This document shows, piece after piece, positions 15,986-22,392 of a stretch of DNA of 22,571 nucleotides. Origin of the DNA: Bacillota bacterium (GTDB taxonomy: Bacteria; Bacillota; Clostridia; Lachnospirales; Lachnospiraceae); contig JAIIAN010000025.1 of the NCBI GenBank assembly GCA_022717655.1, positions 1 to 22,571 of the forward strand, given 5' to 3'. The notes under the pieces are model-generated. The model worked only from the letters and a program-made list of their open reading frames with translations. It ran no database searches and was not told where the DNA came from. The translations under genes and the position numbers were made by a program. How positions within the stretch are numbered: position 1 is the stretch's first letter; every line of letters begins with the position of its first letter.

Positions 15986-17728
15986 TTAATCATTCTGATC
16001 TGAACCTTCTCCACTCTGATTTTCGAGTTCATCCAGCTCATCATTGTGCTTTTTAATCTCGATCAGACGTCTGCCTGTTAAGATTAACATCAACAGCATT
16101 GCCAGGATCTCAATCCAGTGGAAAGAACAATCTTTGAATCCAAATTCTTTCACTTCGTTATCGGACGGATAAACGATGGTTCCATCTACAAGAACAATGG
16201 TTCCTGCCGGCACTTCAATCGCCTTGCCATCTTCCCCTGTTACGATACCACCATCTGGCAGATAGACACTTCCATCTTCACGAATCTCGGAACGGTCTTT
16301 TCCTTTCTTACTCAGAGACGGTTCCACCGTTACATCATCTGCACTGTCGAGCTTACCATCCGGACCTGGAAGAATGATTCCCTTCTTTGTTCCATCCGGA
16401 ACTGTAATCGTTCCATCCGGTTCTACGGTTGCTCCCTCCGGCAGAGTTACTTTTACATCTCCCTTATCCGGATTGCTCGGAATAATCATCTCACCACCAT
16501 CCGGCAGATCTACGGTTCCGTCCTTGCTGATGGTTGAATTGTTCTTACCATCCGAATCCAGACTCGGTTTTAAGATAATATCATCTTCTGTTCCCAGCTC
16601 TTTGTCTTTGCCAGGTAATGTAATCTCTGTCTGCTGATTGCCTTCCGGTAATTCGATCGTTCCATCCGGTTTGACTACAGTGCCTTCTGGTACTTTAATG
16701 GAAATATCTCCTTTGCCCGGAATCGTCGGACGAATCACAGTACCACCATCCGGCAGATCTACATTGCCATCCTTGTCAATGGAACTGTTATTGTTGCCAT
16801 TGGAATCCTTGTCTGGTTTGACTGTGACATCATCCTTGGTGCCGGTCTTGTCATCCGGTCCTGGTACCACATATTCATCCTTTGTTGTCTTATCTGGTTC
16901 CTTATCTTTGTCGGTGTCTTTGGTTGTGTCTTTTTTCGTATCTTTATCGGTCTTTGGTTTTGTTGTGCTGGTATTTGTAACTCCACCACTGTTATTTCCC
17001 TTATTATTATTATTATTATTATTATTGCCGGAATTATTGTTACCGGAATTGTTGTTATTGCCGTTATTATTATTGTTGTTATTGCCGTTATTATTATTGT
17101 TGTTATTGCCGTTGTTATTATTGTTGTTGTTGTTATTGCCGTTGTTATTATTGTTGTTGTTGTTATTGTTATTGTTATTATTATTGTTATTGTTGTTGTT
17201 ATTGCCGTTGTTATTGTTGTTATTATCGTCTTTTTTATTGTCGTCTGTCTTTTCTTTCAGCATTACGACATGAATTGTAAAATCCTGTTTGTCTGTAATC
17301 ACTCCAAGATTTCTTTCCATCGCCTGATAAACTCCCTGCTTTGGAATTCTTACCGTATAGCGAATTGGATTCGGATAAATACGGAACAATAACTGTCCAT
17401 TCTCATCTGTCATATAACGCTCAGTACCATTTACATTCGGTCCGTGCAGCGCATCTCCTCCTTCGTTTGAAGTCAGTGTCAGATAAATATTCGGCAATGG
17501 ATTATTATTCTCGTCTACAACTTTAATAACGATGGTAAGCCATCCCGTATAATCTCCCGGTTTATCATACTCTTCAATTCCGACAATCGTACTTGAAGAA
17601 TCCCCATTTATCGGAGGCCAGGTATCATCCGCTGCGTATGTTATGGATGGCAGTTGCATCGTAGTACAAAGTACACCGACACCTGCCACAACCAGTATCT
17701 TCTTTATTCTATGATTTTTCTCTCCCAT
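15986..17728 (-). CDS. Surface protein with poly-asparagine stalk and three tandem modules, C-terminal membrane anchor
   Basis: A 580-residue protein. Residues 1-33 are a signal peptide ending TYA. Residues about 55-150 resemble a prealbumin-like SpaA/Cna-B-type sandwich (TIVIKVVDENNNPLPN; later a TDENGQLLFRIYP strand). Residues about 168-243 are almost pure Asn with interspersed Gly and Ser. A Thr/Lys/Asp linker precedes three tandem modules of about 80 residues, each with a 'PGPDGK..DDV' start, an 'LPDGG' turn and an 'EGT..PDGTI..P' end. A membrane helix lies at 538-556, with a basic then acidic cytoplasmic tail. No LPXTG is present. Start: I prefer the ATG at 17726-17728 to a TTG three codons upstream, because GGGAG is nine bases before it. 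The protein looks like a membrane-held stalk; its partner is unknown. Confidence 0.88.
   Translation of the reverse strand: MGEKNHRIKKILVVAGVGVLCTTMQLPSITYAADDTWPPINGDSSSTIVGIEEYDKPGDYTGWLTIVIKVVDENNNPLPNIYLTLTSNEGGDALHGPNVNGTERYMTDENGQLLFRIYPNPIRYTVRIPKQGVYQAMERNLGVITDKQDFTIHVVMLKEKTDDNKKDDNNNNNNGNNNNNNNNNNNNNNNNNNNNNGNNNNNNNNNGNNNNNNNGNNNNNNNGNNNNSGNNNSGNNNNNNNNKGNNSGGVTNTSTTKPKTDKDTKKDTTKDTDKDKEPDKTTKDEYVVPGPDDKTGTKDDVTVKPDKDSNGNNNSSIDKDGNVDLPDGGTVIRPTIPGKGDISIKVPEGTVVKPDGTIELPEGNQQTEITLPGKDKELGTEDDIILKPSLDSDGKNNSTISKDGTVDLPDGGEMIIPSNPDKGDVKVTLPEGATVEPDGTITVPDGTKKGIILPGPDGKLDSADDVTVEPSLSKKGKDRSEIREDGSVYLPDGGIVTGEDGKAIEVPAGTIVLVDGTIVYPSDNEVKEFGFKDCSFHWIEILAMLLMLILTGRRLIEIKKHNDELDELENQSGEGSDQND
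16140..16870 (-). repeat. Three tandem repeats of about 240 bp
   Basis: Approximate bounds 16625-16870, 16385-16625 and 16140-16385. Each encodes a module with the order P-G-x-D-x(4-5)-D-D, then L-P-D-G-G, then P-x-G-T/A-x-V-x-x-D-G-T-I. The third copy is the most diverged (VYLPDGGIVTGEDGK). Confidence 0.75.
17001..17226 (-). repeat. AAY trinucleotide tract encoding poly-asparagine
   Basis: About 226 bases made almost only of AAT and AAC codons, with an occasional GGC or GGT, giving runs of Asn broken by Gly about every 8-10 residues. A tract of this kind is prone to length change by slippage in units of three and keeps the frame. Confidence 0.9.
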
Positions 17729-17776
17729 CTCCTGCAACTCCCATTCTGTTTTCTTCCTTCGTCTGGATGATAAAGC

Positions 17777-18385
17777 TTAATTCTGTACTGTGAGCATAAT
17801 CTGTGTTCCGACAGAACCAACTTCGTTTTCCTTTTTGTCATAAGCCGTAAAGGTTGCGACACACACATATTCCCCTTTTGGCAGGTTTTTACTCAGTTTT
17901 TTCTTCTGCACATAACTGCCCGGATCGATCAGACCAGTCTTCATGATTTCTTCCCCTACATGGTCCTTTGCTCCGTCATCATCACTGGCTCCGATTACTT
18001 CAATGGATACTATGAAACTATAACGGTTTCCCTGTACATTCTCAATCTGGATATTCCCCTTCGCTTTTCCATTCTTATAGATTGGGGTCGGGTTAATCGA
18101 CACATTCAATCGTCCCTCTGCAACAATCTGATTCAGACGATTTTGTATTTCCTCCTCGGTCATGTTAGGTAAGAATCCAAGTTTCGCATCCAGCTCTTTT
18201 TGCAGGTGCTCTGCATGTTGATTCTTAAGGATCCGATACCCATATCCGAGTCCAATTGCCAGTAACAGTAACAGCAAAAGCAATAACAGCCATTTTTTCT
18301 TCTTTTTCTTTTTTTCCGGCTGCTGTTCTTCTGCTTCCTGTGCTCCAATGTTGTCTTCTTTCTTCTGTTCTTCTAACTCACTCAC
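17777..18385 (-). CDS. Single-pass membrane protein with Ig-like outer domain (paralog 3 of 3)
   Basis: A 202-residue protein, not matched to a named family. Residues 1-24 are acidic and Gln-rich, followed by seven Lys (25-31), a helix that is mostly Leu (32-50), and an outer domain. The outer part starts with an 'EEEIQNRLNQIVAEGRLNVS' helix, then 'INPTPIYKNG', then beta strands ending 'GSVGTQIMLTV'. The same order is found in the proteins at 18446-19033 and 21053-21553, so the three form one family. Start: GTG at 18383-18385, ten bases after GAGGAA. It lies between paralog 2 and the poly-Asn protein with short gaps, so it is cotranscribed with both. The positive-inside rule puts the C-terminus outside. 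A chaperone or anchor for the nearby secreted subunits is my inference. Confidence 0.85.
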   Translation of the reverse strand: MSELEEQKKEDNIGAQEAEEQQPEKKKKKKKWLLLLLLLLLLAIGLGYGYRILKNQHAEHLQKELDAKLGFLPNMTEEEIQNRLNQIVAEGRLNVSINPTPIYKNGKAKGNIQIENVQGNRYSFIVSIEVIGASDDDGAKDHVGEEIMKTGLIDPGSYVQKKKLSKNLPKGEYVCVATFTAYDKKENEVGSVGTQIMLTVQN

Positions 18386-18445
18386 CGCTTTTTAATTCCT
18401 CGTTTTCTATCATCTTCTTTTCTCTTCTTCAATAATGGTGTATCT

Positions 18446-19033
18446 TTACTTTACCGTTACCTCTAACGTCATTGCTGTAGAGCCGATTTCCTCCATCGTC
18501 TCCGGATTAAAAGCATGAAAGATTCCCATTCCATTGTAGGTTCCGGCTTTTAAGGATACGCCTTTTTCCAGGTCCCCCTCTTCTATGTAGAACCCCTGCT
18601 TGATGATTCCCGACTTATAAATCAGTTCTGTGTTTTCTGTATCTTTTTCGTCCGGGTAAATATATACCTCTACCTGCATATAATAATTGTTCGCCGGAAC
18701 GTTCTCAATCGCAACACTGATTTTTTTATCTTTCACTACCGGTGAAGGATTCATGGATACATTGAATCGCCCCTTTTCGATAATGCGATTCAGCTCTGCC
18801 TGAATATCTCTCTTCGACTTACCAGGTAAGAATCCTTCCAATGCATTACGGTCCAGGTCATACTGACTCTTTGGCTGCATATTCTTCCAGATAAGGTAAC
18901 CGCCGCCGACTGCACCAATCAACAGAAACAGAAGCAATAATAAGAGTAACAGCCATTTTTTCTTTTTCTTCTCTTTCGGCTGCTGCTCTTCTGTCTGTTC
19001 TGAAGCGTCTGTCTTATTTTCTATTTCGTCCAT
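18446..19033 (-). CDS. Single-pass membrane protein with Ig-like outer domain (paralog 2 of 3)
   Basis: A 195-residue protein closely related in layout to the next gene: acidic residues 1-18 ('TEEQQPKEKKKKK'), a Leu-rich helix (27-47), a 'KRDIQAELNRIIEKGRFNVS' helix, 'MNPSPVVKD', then 'IENVPANNYYMQVEVYI' and a final 'GSTAMTLEVTV' strand. The DNA covering the Lys and Leu runs is nearly identical in the two genes, pointing to a recent duplication. Between AGGAG and the ATG is a run of eight T, which makes the spacing long and possibly variable. The upstream gap contains three stem-loops. The product presumably displays its outer domain at the membrane surface; no enzymatic motif is visible. Confidence 0.85.
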   Translation of the reverse strand: MDEIENKTDASEQTEEQQPKEKKKKKWLLLLLLLLFLLIGAVGGGYLIWKNMQPKSQYDLDRNALEGFLPGKSKRDIQAELNRIIEKGRFNVSMNPSPVVKDKKISVAIENVPANNYYMQVEVYIYPDEKDTENTELIYKSGIIKQGFYIEEGDLEKGVSLKAGTYNGMGIFHAFNPETMEEIGSTAMTLEVTVK

Positions 19034-19133
19034 TAAAAAAAACTCTTCTCCTCTCTCAGATTCAAAGCAACTTCTTCAGAAACTGTTCCAAATCTTCTTT
19101 TCTTTGGTCTCTTTTTTCTTTGGATTAGTTTGC

Positions 19134-19217
19134 TTTGTAGAACACCTTGCCCACTAACAGGCAAGGCATTCTACAAAACCGGCTAAGCCGATTTCGCCCT
19201 CTTATATAAAATATAAG
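19134..19217 (-). other. Cluster of three stem-loops downstream of a major subunit gene
   Basis: The first in transcription order, 19201-19217, is CTTATAT/ATATAAG with a 3-base loop. The second, 19180-19190, is CGGC/GCCG with a 3-base loop. The third, 19134-19177, is an 18-bp stem (TTTGTAGAATGCCTTGCC against GGCAAGGTGTTCTACAAA, two wobbles) with an 8-base loop. None is followed by a T-tract on either strand. The position directly after the stop of the 259-aa subunit suggests mRNA 3'-end protection. Confidence 0.65.
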
Positions 19218-19222
19218 AAGAT

Positions 19223-20002
19223 TTAATTTGTTTTTGTTTCACCACCAACTATGACAACAGGATTGCCATCCTTATCCGGCCCCTTATAGCTCCAGCCACC
19301 AATGACATTTCCGTTATCATTTAATACACTTACTGTGTAATACAAACGAAATTGAGCAGTCGCCCTCTTTGTTGTAACCTTGTAAGACTGAGAAACATTC
19401 CCAGAGAGTGATATATTGGTTAAGTCTTTTCCAATAACGCTGTATACAAAGGTTTCATTGGTTTTATCATATTTACAAAAAGCGTTATTTTTAGCTGTTA
19501 AATCCACTATTGTCAGTTTGTCTGAGTTTCCTAATTCTCCTAATTTAACTAAATTTCCTACAGTTCCAAATTTTTTTAAGTCCACTTCACCTACGACAAG
19601 ACTCATTATTTTCTCGCCGGAACCGGCTTGGGTGAGCTTATTAATCTCTTCTTCTGTTCCCAGCTTCCATTGTCCACCCTTAACGGACGAAACCGCCAGT
19701 CCTGTAACTGCTAACTTCTTTTCTTTATTCTCCGCCGTGTTCTTGATGTCATAATTTGATGGTGTAAAAACCGTGTTCTTACCTTTTTCTTCTACGATTG
19801 CCAGCGTACAGTATAAAGGAACCTCATAACTCACAGTTGAGTTCTTCACTTCCGTCACACCTAAATTTACCTTTGTTTTTCCATTCCCATCATCTGCGGC
19901 TTTTACCGAAAATGTAGGAAACAATAAAACTGTTGCAAGTGCAAACGTGACCATTTTTCTAGTCACACCTGGCAACCGTCTATTTTTTTTATGATTCGCC
20001 AC
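19223..20002 (-). CDS. Secreted 'EVPLY' family protein, putative surface subunit A
   Basis: A 259-residue protein of no named family. It has a basic N-terminus (HKKNRRLPGVTRK) and a signal peptide ending about residue 35 (SVKA/ADDG). The mature part is beta-rich with no anchor, membrane helix or sortase motif. It aligns along its length with the product of 20086-20949: 'VNLGVTEV', 'VSYEVPLY', 'SNYDIKN', 'LVVGEVDL', 'NNAF', 'NISLSGNV', 'AQFRLYYTVSV' and 'GGWSYKG' each have a counterpart. A single Cys is seen at position 14 of 'EVPLYC' type context and another near 'NAFCKYD'. Start: GTG at 20000-20002, seven bases after AAAGGAG. Likely to be exported and processed by the signal peptidase of the locus and assembled at the surface; the polymer idea is inference. 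Confidence 0.85.
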   Translation of the reverse strand: MANHKKNRRLPGVTRKMVTFALATVLLFPTFSVKAADDGNGKTKVNLGVTEVKNSTVSYEVPLYCTLAIVEEKGKNTVFTPSNYDIKNTAENKEKKLAVTGLAVSSVKGGQWKLGTEEEINKLTQAGSGEKIMSLVVGEVDLKKFGTVGNLVKLGELGNSDKLTIVDLTAKNNAFCKYDKTNETFVYSVIGKDLTNISLSGNVSQSYKVTTKRATAQFRLYYTVSVLNDNGNVIGGWSYKGPDKDGNPVVIVGGETKTN

Positions 20003-20035
20003 GTTTGTTCTCCTTTAGTAAAACTTCAAGCAGGT

Positions 20036-20064
20036 AAGAAAATTCCTACAAGAGGAACTTTCTT
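20036..20064 (-). other. 12-bp stem-loop between the two subunit genes
   Basis: AAGAAAGTTCCT pairs with AGGAATTTTCTT (one wobble) around CTTGT. It is followed by ACCTGC, so it is not a standard terminator. It could set the ratio of the two subunit messages by processing or partial stop. Confidence 0.6.
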
Positions 20065-20085
20065 GCGCTTTCACTGGTTAGAATA

Positions 20086-20949
20086 TTATTCTAAACCAGC
20101 TGCTTTCTTATCATCACCTGCGTATGTGAATCCGATGATATCGCCATTTGTTACCAGACCGCCATTACCGGTGCCATCACCATTGTCAGGTTTATCAGCT
20201 TTACCATCTGCTGTTGCTGTAATAGCACCTACTACATATGTAACTTTAAACTGTGATGCTGCTTTTGCATTAGTACGAGCTTGCGCTAAAACAGTTCCGC
20301 TAATATTGATTCCCTTGTCTTTATTTACAAGTTTTTTTACTTCATCGTCTGATTTAAGATCACCATTAGGATGTTTTAAATTTGCATAAGCGTTACTAAG
20401 CTTTCCACCGTCTTTAGCAATTACTTTGTATTTTGTATTCTCAGCAAATGCATTTTCCTCTCCATTTGTAATATCAGCTGCTACTTTTTCATTTACAGCT
20501 TTACCTTTTGTTTCTGGCATAACAAGATTTCCGATAAGTAATTTAACATCTTTTTCGGCTTTTGGATCGTCTTTAACTGTACTCCATGTAGCTTTATCTA
20601 ATTTTTCAATCCGCATGTCAGTTACAACAATACCTCTTTTACCACTATTTTTAATATCGTATGTATCTGGTGTTGCAAGATCTGCGCTTTCACCGATAGC
20701 TGCTGTTGTTACATACAGTGGTACTTCAAAAGAGATATTGAGTTGTGGCTTATCATCCGGACCCTTTATTACGTCGTCTTTGCTTACCTCTGTAATACCA
20801 ATTGTTGTATGCGCATCTTCTTTCCACTTTTCATCTGTCTGACTTGGTGTTTCATTTGTCTGTGGTTTGGCGAGTACTGGTACAACAACCTGTGATGCCA
20901 TTGCCGTGCCTAACACAAGGCTTGTAAGTAATCTTTTTTTGTTCATCAT
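20086..20949 (-). CDS. Secreted 'EVPLY' family protein, putative surface subunit B
   Basis: A 287-residue protein. The signal peptide ends about residue 27 (VPVLA/KPQT). The mature chain is Lys/Asp-rich and largely beta, with no Cys, no membrane helix and no anchor. It shares with its neighbour the ordered motifs 'IGITEV', 'SFEVPLY', 'DTYDIKN', 'LLIGNLVM', 'ENAFAENTKYKVIAKDG', 'NISGTV', 'SQFKVTYVVGA' and 'GFTYAGDDK'. Start: the ATG at 20947-20949, six bases after AAGGAG; a second ATG follows at once, and an ATG about 20 codons upstream lacks a ribosome site. The strong site, low complexity and missing anchor suit an abundant secreted structural protein. It is first of the pair, between paralog 1 of the membrane family and subunit A. 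Confidence 0.85.
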   Translation of the reverse strand: MMNKKRLLTSLVLGTAMASQVVVPVLAKPQTNETPSQTDEKWKEDAHTTIGITEVSKDDVIKGPDDKPQLNISFEVPLYVTTAAIGESADLATPDTYDIKNSGKRGIVVTDMRIEKLDKATWSTVKDDPKAEKDVKLLIGNLVMPETKGKAVNEKVAADITNGEENAFAENTKYKVIAKDGGKLSNAYANLKHPNGDLKSDDEVKKLVNKDKGINISGTVLAQARTNAKAASQFKVTYVVGAITATADGKADKPDNGDGTGNGGLVTNGDIIGFTYAGDDKKAAGLE

Positions 20950-21052
20950 GTTTTTCTCCTTTTCTTGTGCATTCTTTATTTGAATGTTGTAATATATATA
21001 GTGAAGCATCCTGCTTAACTACCATTAATTTAATTGTTTCGGCGTAGATTCA

Positions 21053-21553
21053 CTATTTAACGGTCAAGTTCAAATCGGCAGATGCTTCCCCCAGCGTATC
21101 TCCATTTTCCGGGTCGACTGCTGTTGCAGTTGCCAGAAGTTTATATGTGCCAGGTTCCAGAGTTTTTTCCAGTTCGCCAGTCAGCTCCTGGTCTCCCGGA
21201 ACAAGTTCTTTACTCTGATAAATCTCTGTGCCGTCTTCCATCGTAATAATCACTTTCATATTATAAGTGTTCTCCACGCTGTTTGTGATGCACCAGTCAG
21301 CGCTCTGCTGTGCATCGGCTCCTTTTCCCTCTACGGTTGGAGCGGTATTGATTTGTATACGGAATCCGCTTTTATCTGTCTCGTCTTGAAGCTGTGCGCG
21401 AATCTCTTCTTTTGTGAGTGCGTCATTTGAACCTTTCTTTGCATTTCGGTCAAATATGTTTTTCCCCCCCATGGCTGCCAGGAGTACGATTATCAGTGCT
21501 ATGACTGCAACCACAATCCCTTTTTTCCTATCCCATTTGTTGAAAAACTTCAT
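21053..21553 (-). CDS. Single-pass membrane protein with Ig-like outer domain (paralog 1 of 3)
   Basis: A 166-residue protein. It has a short basic N-terminus, a membrane helix at about 12-29, a 'KEEIRAQLQDETDKSGFRIQ' helix, 'INTAPTVEGKG', 'NSVENTYNMKVIITM' and a closing 'EPGTYKLLATATAVD' to 'ASADLNLTVK' pattern. These match, in order, the outer domains of the proteins at 18446-19033 and 17777-18385, but the acidic and poly-Lys cytoplasmic part is missing, so it is the shortest member. Start: I chose the ATG at 21551-21553, nine bases after AAAGGA; an in-frame ATG eight codons earlier has a weaker site. It is the gene just upstream of the two secreted subunits, placing one or more membrane partners on each side of them. 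Confidence 0.8.
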   Translation of the reverse strand: MKFFNKWDRKKGIVVAVIALIIVLLAAMGGKNIFDRNAKKGSNDALTKEEIRAQLQDETDKSGFRIQINTAPTVEGKGADAQQSADWCITNSVENTYNMKVIITMEDGTEIYQSKELVPGDQELTGELEKTLEPGTYKLLATATAVDPENGDTLGEASADLNLTVK

Positions 21554-21653
21554 GTTGTGTGTTCCTTTCTCCGACATTCCATCCGGTCTTGCTGGTGTTT
21601 CTTGTTTGTCTGAATCGGTCTTAAAATCAGCTGGTTCTCCGGAGTGTAATTAC

Positions 21654-21702
21654 AGACGGACTGCTGAACACGTTGGAGCACATTCAGCATCTTTGTCCGT
21701 CC
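21654..21702 (-). other. Long bulged stem-loop upstream of paralog 1
   Basis: GACGGAC pairs with GTCCGTC, and further in TGCTGAA pairs with TTCAGCA; a five-base bulge (AAAGA) lies on one side and the loop is 14 bases. It begins 10 bases after the stop at 21712 and is not followed by T residues. Probable processing or stability element. Confidence 0.6.
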
Positions 21703-21711
21703 GAGAGGATG

Positions 21712-22164
21712 TTACGGATTCATTGTGAAATGATAGCTCATCTCATAAGAAATCCATGTGTTTGGAACATTGATGCTTTCGACATTATATGCCGCATCAA
21801 ATGTGAAACCGATAGTTCTGTCGGCATTTGGTTTCGCCTCTATTATACCAAGTTTCAACGGATAAGTCACTAGTAATTTTACATTTTTTTCCACAAAACT
21901 ACTATTTTTATTAATTTTAGACAACGGTGACAGGAATAATGAGATTTCATTTGGTTCAAATGTATCTGTTTTCTCTTTACGTGACAATGTCAGGGTTGCA
22001 TTTGGTGTTTTTTCGGTAAATCCGTTCACCTCTGCAGTTACTTTACTGGTTCCATCATTATAATCCTGTGTTGTTTTCTGTACACGAACACCATTCTCAA
22101 TAATGACATTATCTCTTCTTAGAAAAAGTTTATAATAAGAAAAGATAACCGCAAGATTGTTCAT
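21712..22164 (-). CDS. Protein of unknown function, possibly remnant of a surface subunit
   Basis: A 150-residue protein that I do not recognise. There is no signal peptide; the N-terminus (MNNLAVIFSYYKLFLRRD) is only mildly hydrophobic. The rest is beta-rich, with 'ATLTLSRKEKTDTFEPNEIS' and 'NTWISYEMSYHFTMN' near the end. It might be exported in a longer form now broken, or be a cytosolic protein. The ATG at 22162-22164 has no visible ribosome site; a TTG seven codons upstream is no better, and the frame is closed by a stop further up. A promoter-like sequence at 22219-22248 points towards it, so it is probably the first gene of the locus. Confidence that the frame is real comes from its length and protein-like composition only. 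Confidence 0.5.
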   Translation of the reverse strand: MNNLAVIFSYYKLFLRRDNVIIENGVRVQKTTQDYNDGTSKVTAEVNGFTEKTPNATLTLSRKEKTDTFEPNEISLFLSPLSKINKNSSFVEKNVKLLVTYPLKLGIIEAKPNADRTIGFTFDAAYNVESINVPNTWISYEMSYHFTMNP

Positions 22165-22218
22165 CTGTATTTTATTATTCGACAAATATTCTTTACAATT
22201 TTTCTCTTCTTTTATATA

Positions 22219-22248
22219 TTTGTATCATAGTTTGGAATATTTTTTCAA
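22219..22248 (-). promoter_or_regulatory. Putative promoter at the head of the surface locus
   Basis: On the minus strand TTGAAA (22243-22248), an 18-bp spacer and TACAAA (22219-22224) preceded by TGA, an extended -10. It lies about 55 bases above the first ATG, in a very AT-rich stretch after the toxin terminator. Confidence 0.5.
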
Positions 22249-22361
22249 TAAAATGGCACTCATTTTTTCACAAATTTTTCATATTTTTTCAAGTGAAAAT
22301 CTTCTCGGTTTCGATTCGAGTTTCGACTTTTTCTGTAGGTTGCAAATGCTCTGTACAAGAT

Positions 22362-22392
22362 AAAAAAAGAGGACGGTTGCCCGTCCCCTTTT
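22362..22392 (-). terminator. Rho-independent terminator of the YoeB-family gene
   Basis: GGGGACGG pairs with CCGTCCTC around GCAA, flanked by AAAA upstream and seven T downstream on the minus strand (22362-22368). It begins directly after the stop codon and separates the toxin gene from the surface locus. Confidence 0.85.

Noticed and set aside
17001..17226. Repeat tract considered as a CRISPR array
   Set aside because: Units are three bases, there are no spacers, and it lies inside a coding frame.
16638..17273. A 211-codon plus-strand frame with long leucine runs
   Set aside because: It is the shadow of the poly-Asn tract and modules read on the opposite strand; poly-Leu is simply the complement of AAY codons.
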